From the NCBI GenBank assembly GCA_019752975.1, contig JAIELM010000413.1, forward strand, positions 1-14,203: DNA of 14,203 bases, read 5' to 3'. Shown here in pieces: positions 1 through 8,900 of the stretch; positions within the stretch are counted from its first letter, which is position 1, and every line of letters starts with the position of its first letter. The stretch is from Undibacterium sp. GTDB lineage: Bacteria > Pseudomonadota > Gammaproteobacteria > Burkholderiales > Burkholderiaceae_D. The position numbers and the translations under genes are program-made. The notes under the pieces are model-generated. The model had not been told where the DNA came from, ran no database searches, and worked only from the letters and a program-made list of their open reading frames with translations.

Positions 1-145
1 ATCCGCCAGAGCCATCGCGCGCCCCGCCTACATCGTTGACGACTACCTTGGCACCGCGTTTAGCCAGGGCTAGCGCATGTTCGCGTCCTAGGCCTCCGCC
101 AGCTCCAGTGACGATGGCGACTTGATTGGTGAAATCTAAGCTCAT
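1..145 (-). CDS. Short-chain dehydrogenase/reductase (SDR), N-terminal fragment
   Basis: The gene reads leftward off the window, so only its first 48 residues are seen. They begin [20 protein letters not shown], the beta-1 strand plus the TGxxxGxG dinucleotide-binding motif (residues 13-20) of classical SDR oxidoreductases. An NDVGG segment follows at the end of the second strand, which typically contacts the cofactor. The NDVGGxxDGxG pattern recalls the (3R)-hydroxyacyl-CoA dehydrogenase/multifunctional-enzyme-type-2 branch, so a role in fatty-acid or acyl-CoA metabolism is plausible. The active-site YxxxK lies outside the window and substrate specificity cannot be judged. The start is supported by a GAGAGG Shine-Dalgarno sequence about 6 bases upstream of the ATG. 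It is divergent from the SPFH gene. Confidence 0.88.
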   Translation of the reverse strand, partial: MSLDFTNQVAIVTGAGGGLGREHALALAKRGAKVVVNDVGGARDGSGG

Positions 146-317
146 TTTGATCCTCTCTAGTGTTTAGCTCGTTAGGAAAAGTAGGGTGTTTTCCATTTCC
201 GCATTTTATCCTGATTGTGTCGTCTATTTACGCTGAGTTTTACCATGAAAATTAACTGGTAGATGACAAAACACTGGCGTACACTGCGCATGTTACTTTA
301 TCCATGAGAGAGATGAG
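146..317. promoter_or_regulatory. Divergent spacer between SDR and SPFH genes
   Basis: These 172 bases separate two genes transcribed away from each other, so both promoters should lie here. The Shine-Dalgarno sites of both genes are visible at the two ends. A TACACT hexamer at 280-285 could be a -10 box for the rightward gene and a TAAAAT on the minus strand could serve the leftward one, but neither has a convincing -35 partner. No repeat or operator-like palindrome was seen. Confidence 0.3.
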
Positions 318-1112
318 ATGCGCAATCTTCCTAAAATCGCTATTTTAATTATTGTTCTTGTCGGCATATTCGCACTGACGCCGTTCGCCACTATTCCAGC
401 GGGCTATCGTGGCGTGATTACTACTTTTGGTAAGCCTGTTGAAGAGGTGTATAGCGAGGGTATCCATTTTGTTTGGCCGTTCGCACAGACCATGCATAAA
501 GTGTCGGTGGCAATACAAAAAGGGGAGGGCGACGGTGATGCTGCTTCCAAGGATTTACAAATCGTGCATACCAAGGTCGCGATCAATTACCATGTGCGTC
601 CTGATGCAGTGATTTCGGTGTATCGTGATTTAGGTAATGAGCCAGGCGAACGTATTATTGCGCCTAGTGTGCAAGAAGCGGTAAAGGCCGTGACCGCTCG
701 GTTTACCGCGGAAGAATTAATTTCCCAACGGGCTGTCGTGAGAAATGAAATTGTCGCTGCTTTAAAAGAACGTATGGATAGACATGGCTTAGTCGTAGAT
801 GAATTTTCCATCGTTAATTTTAATTTTTCAAAAACCTTTAACGAGGCAATCGAAGCAAAAACCACCGCCGATCAATTGAAAATGAAAGCCGAGCGTGATC
901 TACAACGCATCGATGTAGAAGCCAAACAAAAGATCTCGCGCGCTAGAGCCGAAGCTGAATCACTGGCGCTACAAAGGGCACAAGTGACACCAGAATTGCT
1001 CCACTTACGCGAAGTGGAAAATCAAGCCAAAGCAATAGAAAAATGGGATGGACATTTGCCGACAACAACTGGTGGCGCAATCCCGTTTATTAACCTGAAG
1101 TCGGGTAACTAG
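318..1112 (+). CDS. SPFH/prohibitin-family membrane protein
   Basis: A 264-residue protein of the SPFH (stomatin/prohibitin/flotillin/HflKC) family. One N-terminal membrane segment (about residues 5-23) is followed by the start typical of prohibitin-like SPFH domains, with IPAGYRGVITTFGK at 26-39 and GIHFVWPF at 48-55. The SPFH domain runs to about residue 175, and a charged, Ala/Glu/Lys-rich coiled coil (about 175-245) then mediates oligomerisation in this family. Such proteins form large ring-like assemblies on the membrane and often modulate membrane proteases such as FtsH; that role here is inferred from the family. The ATG at 318 is preceded by a purine-rich GAGAGA site; nearby upstream ATGs are out of frame. 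It stands alone, convergent with recG. Confidence 0.9.
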   Translation: MRNLPKIAILIIVLVGIFALTPFATIPAGYRGVITTFGKPVEEVYSEGIHFVWPFAQTMHKVSVAIQKGEGDGDAASKDLQIVHTKVAINYHVRPDAVISVYRDLGNEPGERIIAPSVQEAVKAVTARFTAEELISQRAVVRNEIVAALKERMDRHGLVVDEFSIVNFNFSKTFNEAIEAKTTADQLKMKAERDLQRIDVEAKQKISRARAEAESLALQRAQVTPELLHLREVENQAKAIEKWDGHLPTTTGGAIPFINLKSGN

Positions 1113-1115
1113 GTC

Positions 1116-1149
1116 AAAAATAGGGCGGAAAAGCGTAAGGCTTTCCGCC
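1116..1149 (-). terminator. Probable rho-independent terminator of recG
   Basis: An 8-bp perfect stem (GGCGGAAA at 1124-1131, TTTCCGCC at 1142-1149) has a 10-base loop. Read on the minus strand it is followed after three bases by five T (1120-1116), as expected of a terminator for the leftward recG transcript, whose stop lies about 95 bases upstream. On the plus strand no T-run follows, so any effect on the SPFH transcript would be as a 3' hairpin only. Confidence 0.55.
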
Positions 1150-1154
1150 GCCAA

Positions 1155-1190
1155 GTGAACGTGAAAGTGAAAGTGAGAGTGAAAGTAAAA
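1155..1190. repeat. Hexanucleotide tandem repeat (GTGAAA-like, 6 units)
   Basis: Six consecutive 6-base units starting with GT: GTGAAC, GTGAAA, GTGAAA, GTGAGA, GTGAAA, GTAAAA. It lies in the non-coding spacer between the convergent SPFH and recG genes, next to the probable recG terminator and inside the recG 3' untranslated region. The imperfect units suggest an older microsatellite rather than a rapidly switching one. Confidence 0.7.
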
Positions 1191-1244
1191 ACGACGCCGG
1201 TAAGTCCTGCGATGGAAAACCCAGCAGTGCGATCGGCTGTCGCT

Positions 1245-3296
1245 TTATACTCTTAAGAATTCTTCTCGCGACCCCATCCAACGTTGCAAATGCGCCTCTA
1301 CCGTTGCCATATCATGCTTGAGTAGATGCATCGCTACATTGCGTGCCATATCGACTAAGTGTTGATCTTTTTCTAGATCGGCAAAACGCAGTAGGGCTTC
1401 ACCCGATTGCCGCGCACCCAAAAACTCTCCTGGGCCGCGCAACTCTAAATCCTTACGCGCAATCGCAAAGCCATCCGTGCTTTCTCGCATGGTGAGTAGA
1501 CGTTGTTTAGCGATACCGCCCAGTGGAGCTTGATACAGTAAAACGCAAACACTGGCGGCTGCGCCTCGCCCTACTCTGCCACGCAATTGATGCAGTTGAG
1601 ATAGTCCGAAACGTTCGGCGTGTTCTATCACCATCAGGCTGGCATTGGGCACATCTACACCGACTTCAATCACGGTGGTGGCGACTAAAACTTGGATTTC
1701 ATTTTTGATGAAAGCGTCCATCACGGCTTGTTTTTCAGCTTGTTTGAGACGCCCATGGACTAAGCCAACTTGGCAATCGGGAAGAGCGGCGCTTAACATC
1801 GCGTGAGTGTCGGTGGCGGTCTGTAATTGCAGTGCTTCAGACTCCTCAATTAATGGGCAGACCCAATATACTTGCTTGCGTTCTAGCGTGGCGGCATGCA
1901 CCCTTTGAATAACTTCTTCGCGTCGGTTTTGGTCGATCACGCGCGTCATTATTGGTGTGCGTCCCGGGGGTAACTCATCAATGACCGACACTTCGAGGTC
2001 GGCGTAATAGGTCATCGCTAAGGTACGTGGAATCGGGGTGGCAGACATCATCAGTTGATGCGGTACTTTGCCGGCTTCACCTTTGTTGCGTAAAGTAAGA
2101 CGCTGGGCGACGCCGAAGCGATGCTGCTCATCAACAATGACCAATCCTAGTTTGGAAAATTGTACTGACTCCTGTATCAAGGCATGCGTGCCAATCACCA
2201 ATTGTGCTGCGCCACTGGAGATCAATCCTTGCGCTTCGCGTTTTTCTTTTTTCTTGAGACTGCCTGTGAGCCAAGCTGTTTTCACGCCTAAAGGGGCTAA
2301 CCAGCTAGCTACTTTACGAAAATGCTGTTCCGCCAAAATCTCGGTCGGAGCCATTAAGGCTGCTTGGTAACCACTATCAATCGCTTGCGCTGCAGCGAGG
2401 GCGGCAACGATGGTTTTACCACTGCCTACATCGCCTTGCAACAGCCTTTGCATAGGAAAATCTTGTTTTAGATCTTGCCGAATTTCGGCTAAGACGCGTT
2501 CTTGCGCACTGGTCAACGTAAACGGTAGGGTGCGTATAAATTCTGCGCAAAGCGCGCCGACGATAGGCAAGCTGGTCGCCCCTTTAGCACGGCGCGAAGC
2601 TTGGGCGCGTTTGAGTGACAATTGCTGCGCTAGGAGTTCATCAAATTTCATCCGCTCCCAAGCTGGATGCTCACGTTCTAACAAAGCGTATTGATCCACA
2701 TCGGGTGGCGGCATGTGCAGTAATTTTACTGACACTTCAAATTCAGACAAATGCAGTTTGGCCAGTAAGCTAGGTGAGAGTGTATCTTGCCAATTCACCT
2801 TGAGTAGTGCTGCGCTAATCGCTTTGCGCAACATGTTTTGCGATACCCCTTCACCAGCGTGGTACACCGGTGTGAGCGAGCTTGGTAGTGCCGCGCCAGC
2901 GTTGACGATCTTGTAGGTGGGATGCACCATTTCCGCACCAAAAAAACCATGACGTAACTCACCCCTCGCGCGTACCCGCATGCCGATCGCCATCTGCTTG
3001 ATTTGACTGCCGTAAAAATTGAGAAAACGCAGCACCACTTGCGAAGACTCATCACTAATCGTCACCACCAATTGACGCCGAGGTTTGGGCTGAATTTCAC
3101 AACTCGTGACCTCACCTTCGATCTGTACCGCATTGCCAGCCCGCATGGCGGCCTCACGCATGGAAACGATCTCGGTTTCATCTTCGTAGCGCATGGGTAG
3201 ATGCAAAACAAAGTCCATCTCCGTACGAAGACCGAGCTTGGCGAACTTGTCTTGTTCGCGTGGGGTTTTCGGTAGGGAGGAGGAAGTGGCTGACAT
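1245..3296 (-). CDS. recG: ATP-dependent DNA helicase RecG
   Basis: RecG is a superfamily 2 double-strand DNA translocase that regresses stalled replication forks and processes Holliday junctions and R-loops. The predicted 683 residues are close to E. coli RecG (693). An OB-fold wedge domain lies at about 56-130. Helicase motifs follow in order: Walker A GDVGSGKT (288-295), the DEQH box (389-392) in VIVDEQHRFG, SATPIPRTL, TTVIEVGVDVPNA, and motif VI in QLRGRVGRG (R572-G578). The ATG at 3296 is preferred because family similarity begins at KLGLRTEMDF just after it. A longer frame reaches 3494, but its extra 66 residues would run through the recG/queA spacer and antisense to queA, and they resemble nothing in RecG. 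No clear Shine-Dalgarno sequence precedes the ATG. Confidence 0.96.
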   Translation of the reverse strand: MSATSSSLPKTPREQDKFAKLGLRTEMDFVLHLPMRYEDETEIVSMREAAMRAGNAVQIEGEVTSCEIQPKPRRQLVVTISDESSQVVLRFLNFYGSQIKQMAIGMRVRARGELRHGFFGAEMVHPTYKIVNAGAALPSSLTPVYHAGEGVSQNMLRKAISAALLKVNWQDTLSPSLLAKLHLSEFEVSVKLLHMPPPDVDQYALLEREHPAWERMKFDELLAQQLSLKRAQASRRAKGATSLPIVGALCAEFIRTLPFTLTSAQERVLAEIRQDLKQDFPMQRLLQGDVGSGKTIVAALAAAQAIDSGYQAALMAPTEILAEQHFRKVASWLAPLGVKTAWLTGSLKKKEKREAQGLISSGAAQLVIGTHALIQESVQFSKLGLVIVDEQHRFGVAQRLTLRNKGEAGKVPHQLMMSATPIPRTLAMTYYADLEVSVIDELPPGRTPIMTRVIDQNRREEVIQRVHAATLERKQVYWVCPLIEESEALQLQTATDTHAMLSAALPDCQVGLVHGRLKQAEKQAVMDAFIKNEIQVLVATTVIEVGVDVPNASLMVIEHAERFGLSQLHQLRGRVGRGAAASVCVLLYQAPLGGIAKQRLLTMRESTDGFAIARKDLELRGPGEFLGARQSGEALLRFADLEKDQHLVDMARNVAMHLLKHDMATVEAHLQRWMGSREEFLRV

Positions 3297-3357
3297 AGGG
3301 TAAAATGGCGGGTTATTAGCTAATTCTACTGGTTTTTCATACAGTAGTGTGATTTTT
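3297..3357. promoter_or_regulatory. Divergent recG/queA control region with two palindromes
   Basis: Both promoters must fit in or near these 61 bases. On the minus strand TAGAAT (3328-3323) is a five-of-six match to a -10 box and would start recG mRNA about 20 bases before its ATG, although the -35 is poor. A perfect 10-base palindrome ATTAGCTAAT (3315-3324) touches it, and an inverted repeat CTACTG (3326-3331) / CAGTAG (3342-3347) overlaps it. These could be an operator or a leader hairpin; no regulator is identifiable. Confidence 0.35.
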
Positions 3358-4392
3358 ATGTATTCTCTCAGCGATTTTGATTTTGAACTCCCTCCCGAAC
3401 TAATTGCGCAAACGGCTTTGCCTGATCGTACCGCTTCGCGTCTATTGCATGTTGAAAATGCGGGTATCGTCGATAGGCATTTTCGCGATGTCATCGATCA
3501 ATTAAACGCCGGGGATTTGTTAATCTTCAACGACACACGCGTTTTAAAAGCACGGTTTTTTGGGGCTAAAGAAACGGGTGGTAAAGTCGAGATGTTGGTC
3601 GAGCGCGTAATTAAAAACACGCTGGACGAACACATCGTTCACGCACAAATACGGGCTTCCAAATCGCCCTTGGCGGGAAGTAAAATTCGTTTGGCTGAGG
3701 CCTTTGATGTTACCGTAGGCGAGCGTGCGGGTGAATTTTTCACCTTACATTTTCCTGCTGACGTGTTTGAACTGATAGAAAAATACGGACGTTTGCCGCT
3801 ACCACCTTACATCGATCATGAAGCCGACGATTTTGATGAACAGCGCTATCAAACGGTGTATTCGCGGGTACCCGGTGCAGTCGCCGCACCTACTGCCGGT
3901 TTGCATTTTAATGAGGCCTTGCTAGCAGAATGTAGCGCCAAAGGCATACACTTTGCCTATGTGACTTTGCATGTGGGTGCAGGAACCTTTCAACCAGTGC
4001 GTACTGAAGATTTAAGTAAACACCCTATGCACAGCGAATGGTATACCGTGCCGCAAGCTACGGTCGATGCAGTGGCAGCGTGCCAAGCGGCAGGTAAGGC
4101 GGTAGTTTGTGTCGGCACCACCAGTATGCGAGCGATAGAATCGGCCTCGCAAACTGGTAGCTTGTTGGCCGGTAGTGGCGACACTAATTTATTTATCACT
4201 CCCGGTTATGTGTTTAAAACCGTGGATCGCTTAATCACCAATTTTCATTTACCAAAATCGACACTGTTAATGTTGGTTTCGGCCTTTGCGGGATATGATG
4301 CGATTAAGCTGGCGTATGCGCATGCGATAGAGCAAAAATATCGCTTTTTTAGTTATGGCGATGCGATGTTGTTGACGAATCGAACTTCTTAG
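3358..4392 (+). CDS. queA: S-adenosylmethionine:tRNA ribosyltransferase-isomerase QueA
   Basis: QueA transfers and isomerises the ribosyl moiety of S-adenosylmethionine onto preQ1 at tRNA position 34, giving epoxyqueuosine, the penultimate step to queuosine. The 344 residues match the family length (E. coli 356). Conserved blocks include [14 protein letters not shown] (5-18), [11 protein letters not shown] (52-62), [13 protein letters not shown] (172-184), [13 protein letters not shown] (202-214), [11 protein letters not shown] (252-262), [20 protein letters not shown] (294-313) and [12 protein letters not shown] (328-339). The ATG at 3358 fits the family N-terminus; an in-frame GTG at 3349 would add three residues. 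Neither has a strong Shine-Dalgarno site. It is followed by tgt, the preceding step of the same pathway, 121 bases downstream, and the two are probably cotranscribed. Confidence 0.96.
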   Translation: MYSLSDFDFELPPELIAQTALPDRTASRLLHVENAGIVDRHFRDVIDQLNAGDLLIFNDTRVLKARFFGAKETGGKVEMLVERVIKNTLDEHIVHAQIRASKSPLAGSKIRLAEAFDVTVGERAGEFFTLHFPADVFELIEKYGRLPLPPYIDHEADDFDEQRYQTVYSRVPGAVAAPTAGLHFNEALLAECSAKGIHFAYVTLHVGAGTFQPVRTEDLSKHPMHSEWYTVPQATVDAVAACQAAGKAVVCVGTTSMRAIESASQTGSLLAGSGDTNLFITPGYVFKTVDRLITNFHLPKSTLLMLVSAFAGYDAIKLAYAHAIEQKYRFFSYGDAMLLTNRTS

Positions 4393-4422
4393 CTTTTTTC
4401 ATACAGAGCGAAGAAAGCAGAC

Positions 4423-4452
4423 AGAGAAAAACAAAAAAGTGTGTTTTTCTCT
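4423..4452 (+). repeat. A/T-rich inverted repeat between queA and tgt
   Basis: AGAGAAAAAC (4423-4432) is perfectly complementary to GTTTTTCTCT (4443-4452), a 10-bp stem (11 with the adjoining A-T pair) around a short A-rich loop. The stem has few G-C pairs and no T-run follows, so it is not a standard terminator. It may be a leader hairpin for tgt or a partial transcription barrier. It lies 30 bases after the queA stop. Confidence 0.5.
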
Positions 4453-4474
4453 TGCCCGGGACGATTTTGCGTAA

Positions 4475-5647
<1,173 letters not shown>

Positions 5648-5682
5648 TCGCGAATTTGAATATTTTCTCAAAATGTTCTACT

Positions 5683-5713
5683 CGCACCAACGATTAAAAA
5701 CCCAGTTGGTGCG
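5683..5713 (+). repeat. Inverted repeat downstream of tgt
   Basis: CGCACCAAC (5683-5691) and GTTGGTGCG (5705-5713) form a perfect 9-bp GC-containing stem with a 13-base A-rich loop, 36 bases after the tgt stop. No T-run follows on either strand, so it is more likely a 3'-end stabilising hairpin or a rho-independent-like pause than a classical terminator. Confidence 0.5.
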
Positions 5714-5750
5714 CATCGTGTTTGTCAAAATCGATCCATGTACTCGTAGT

Positions 5751-5790
5751 CAAGACAAGACAAGTCAAGACAAGACAAGACAAAACAAGA
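5751..5790. repeat. Pentanucleotide tandem repeat CAAGA, 8 units
   Basis: Eight head-to-tail 5-base units: six are CAAGA, one CAAGT (unit 3) and one CAAAA (unit 7). It lies in the tgt-to-M48 spacer, about 70 bases upstream of the best promoter candidate for the M48 gene. Short tandem repeats of this kind can vary in copy number by slipped-strand mispairing; whether this one does cannot be told from one sequence. Confidence 0.85.
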
Positions 5791-5804
5791 AATTGTAATT
5801 CATC

Positions 5805-5830
5805 GCTTGCAGATTTTAAGGACTGCAAGC
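5805..5830 (+). repeat. Inverted repeat upstream of the M48 gene
   Basis: GCTTGCAG (5805-5812) and CTGCAAGC (5823-5830) make a perfect 8-bp stem with a 10-base loop. No T-run follows. It lies just upstream of a possible -35 element at 5861 and could act as an operator-like site or mark the end of the queA-tgt transcript. Confidence 0.45.
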
Positions 5831-5860
5831 CGTAACTCAAATCCTCATAGAAATTCTGGG

Positions 5861-5890
5861 TTGAATAAAGAACAAAATTCATGTTAGTAT
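5861..5890 (+). promoter_or_regulatory. Possible promoter of the M48 peptidase gene
   Basis: TTGAAT (5861-5866) and TAGTAT (5885-5890) are each four-of-six matches to the sigma-70 -35 and -10 boxes, with an 18-base spacer. Transcription would begin near 5897, giving a leader of about 15 or 45 bases depending on the start codon used. The match is weak and this is a suggestion only. Confidence 0.3.
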
Positions 5891-5943
5891 TTTGCTCTCA
5901 TTAAAATGCTGTGAATAATTTATTCACGCTCACTCAAACTAAC

Positions 5944-8900
5944 ATGACCCTACCACTATCTCGTTCTCCTGAACTACTTCGTGAATTAGCAAAGCCCAGT
6001 CCAAGTTACACCCGCCGCGCATGGTTAGCGATGGGTGCTTTGGCCTTGTTTATGACGCTTTATCTGTTGCTAGCGACATGGTTTTTGTTTACTGCGTATC
6101 GCCTCAGTATCGGCGCTGGTAATTCGGGGAGTGCAGTTTGGGGATGGGGAATGGCGCTTTGTGCCGTATTGCTGGCGGCGTTTATGTTGAAAGGTTTTTT
6201 CTTTGTAAAGCGCGGTGTAAATGACGATAGTATTGAGATTACGCCTATGCAAGAGCCACGCTTATTTCAATTTTTATTTGAGTTGGCTGACCTTGCCGGC
6301 GCACCACGACCGCATCGGGTATTCGTGTCGGCACGAGTGAATGCGGCAGTGTTTTATGATCTCTCTATCGTGAATTTATTTTTCCCTTCTAAGAAAAATT
6401 TGGAGATAGGTTTAGGTCTGGTGAACGTGCTTAATTTGGGAGAATTACGCGCCGTGTTAGCGCATGAATTCGGACATTTTGCGCAAAAAGCCATGGCGGT
6501 GGGGCGTTGGGTGTATATCGCGCAGCAGATCGCGGGAAATCTAGTAGCGCGACGCGATAGCTTGGATGATTTTTTGAATTCTTGGTCGCGGATTGATTTT
6601 CGCTTGGCGTGGATGGCGTGGATTTTAAGTATCATCGTTTGGTCTATCCGGTCTCTTGTCGATACGGTTTTTAGCGTCGTGGTGATGATACAGCGAGCCC
6701 TGTCGCGTGAAATGGAGATGCAGGCCGATTTGGTCGCCGTTTCTCTTACTGGTAGTGATGCCCTGATCCATGCTTTGCATCATATGCAAGCTGCTGATGA
6801 CGCTTGGAATCGTGCGGTTAATTTTGCCTTTGAGGAAAAAGAGAAAGAAAAAATTGCTCCTGATTTGTTTCAGCTACAAAGCGAAATTCTAGAACGTATG
6901 GCGATTTTGTTGGGCGATGAAAACTATAAAAAACTGCCACCACTACCGCTCATCAATCCAGAGCAACATCGGGTCTTTAAGGCTGATTTTGCTAGACCGC
7001 CACAGATGTGGCTCACTCACCCGCTCAATCACGAGCGTGAAGAAAATGCTAAACGCCGTTATATTCCAGCCGATATCGATCAAGCCAGTGCTTGGGCGAT
7101 TTTTGAGAGTGCCCCTGCATTGCGTGAGCAAGTTACCCTGAAATTTTTGCAGGCTGAAAAATCCTCACCTTGTGAGATGGCAGAATTACTCAAGAGTTTG
7201 GATAAGCAATTTCAACGAGAACATTTACATAGCCGTTATCGCGGCGTCTATTATGGGCGTTCGCCGGTACGTTTTGCACGCGGTGCGTCGGAGATGTATC
7301 TGCCAAAAGATGAAATTACTTTGTCTGATTTGGATAGTCTTTACCCGGAATCGATCAGTCAAGACATAGAGCAATTGGCGCAAATTGAAAAAGAACTCGG
7401 TCAACTCCGTGCGGTGCAAAACGGAGTATGGCAGGCCAGCGGGAAAACCTTGCATCTGCGTGGACGAGAATTAAAATCTAAAGACATTCCTAAAGCCATC
7501 ACTGAAATCGAAAATGAATTAGCCATCTTAGAGGATAAGTTATTCGCGCATGATAAACGTTGTCGTAGTGTGTATATGCTCGCCGCGAATCAAGTAGGCA
7601 ATGGTTGGCCAGAATATTTATTTGCTTTACTGGAGTTGATCCATTACGCGGACCATACCATTGCCAATATCCGCGATCAACAAGGCCTTTTGAGTAATAC
7701 CGTCAGCGTCGTCACTGCTACCCGTAAAGTGAGTAGTGCCGGCGTGAACGATGTGATTAGTGCTGCGGGACATTTATATGCTCTGCTGGAAAACGTATTT
7801 AAACAAAGTACTGAATTAAGCTTAGACCATATTCTACGTCAGCGATTGGAAGTCGCCAGTTGGCAAGAATTGCTAGGCGAATTTAAACTCAGTGCACCCA
7901 ATCAAGAAAACATCTCGTCTTGGTTAGATGTTATTGATAGTTGGGTTGGGCAGGTGGTGGGCGCATGTTCGGCCTTGCGCTTGCACGCTTTAGAGCAATT
8001 ATTGATTTCTGAAGCGGTAGTGGCTCGGCATGCCAAAGAAGGGAAAGCGATTATTTCCGCGCCGACAGCGCCGACTGTAGCTAAAGCCTACGATACTTTA
8101 ATCCCAGGAAAAGAGAGAAAACGTCAAACTAAACTCGATTGGTGGGCACGGTTTCAAATCGCTGACGGGGTCTTTGCTACCCTAGCTCGTTTTGGTGTGG
8201 CTAGTGGTATCGTGGTGGCAGTCTTGGGCTTTGGTGCCTTTGTGGGCGGGGTCGATGTCACGGTGTATAACGGTCTGGCGCGCACCGTGAGGGTCAATAT
8301 CGCGGGTAAGACTCTACAACTAGCGCCTTTTGCGAGCGGCGATCTCACAGTGGATCCAACTCAATTGCTGCGCATAGAAACCAAGACTGCGGAAGGGGTA
8401 TTGATAGAGACTTTTGCGAGTAATGCTGAAGGTGCATTTTCCCATTTTGTCTACAATGTTGGTGCTGCGAGCCCTTTGATCGAATGGACTCATCCTTATG
8501 GTAACGCCAGTCCAAGGCCAGATCGTATGCTAGGCGCACCACGGTGGATTTCCAGTAATGTGGATGTGTTTTTTGCTGATCCACCCAAATCGATTTCATC
8601 TAAAACGGGAGGTGGAACTAGGGATATTTTGACCGGCTTTGGGAATGCGCCGGCCGGACAGCAATTAGCCATGTTGAGCGACCCAAAAGAGAAGCAACAA
8701 GCGATTCGATTGCATGCGCGTTGGGATGATACTAGTGTGCCTGAAACCCTTTCCTGGCTCACGGTAGCACAAGAAGACAAAGATTTTTCGGGGTTGATAC
8801 AAGCACGTTTGAAAGAAGCCCCCGAGGACGTGGTTTTACGACGTACCGAGCAAGATATGGTTGGTCGTGATGGTCGTGCAGCGCTTTGCGAAAAAAGCCA

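Noticed and set aside
2068..2370. 100-residue open frame opposite recG
   Set aside because: It is the complement of the conserved helicase motifs of recG and has no independent signs of coding.
3297..3494. Extension of recG by 66 residues to an upstream start at 3494
   Set aside because: The added part would cross the divergent spacer and run antisense through the conserved start of queA. Its residues do not resemble RecG, and the ATG at 3296 gives the family length.
5751..5790. CAAGA array as a CRISPR or origin iteron
   Set aside because: The units are five bases long with no spacers, and no replication initiator or Cas gene is nearby.
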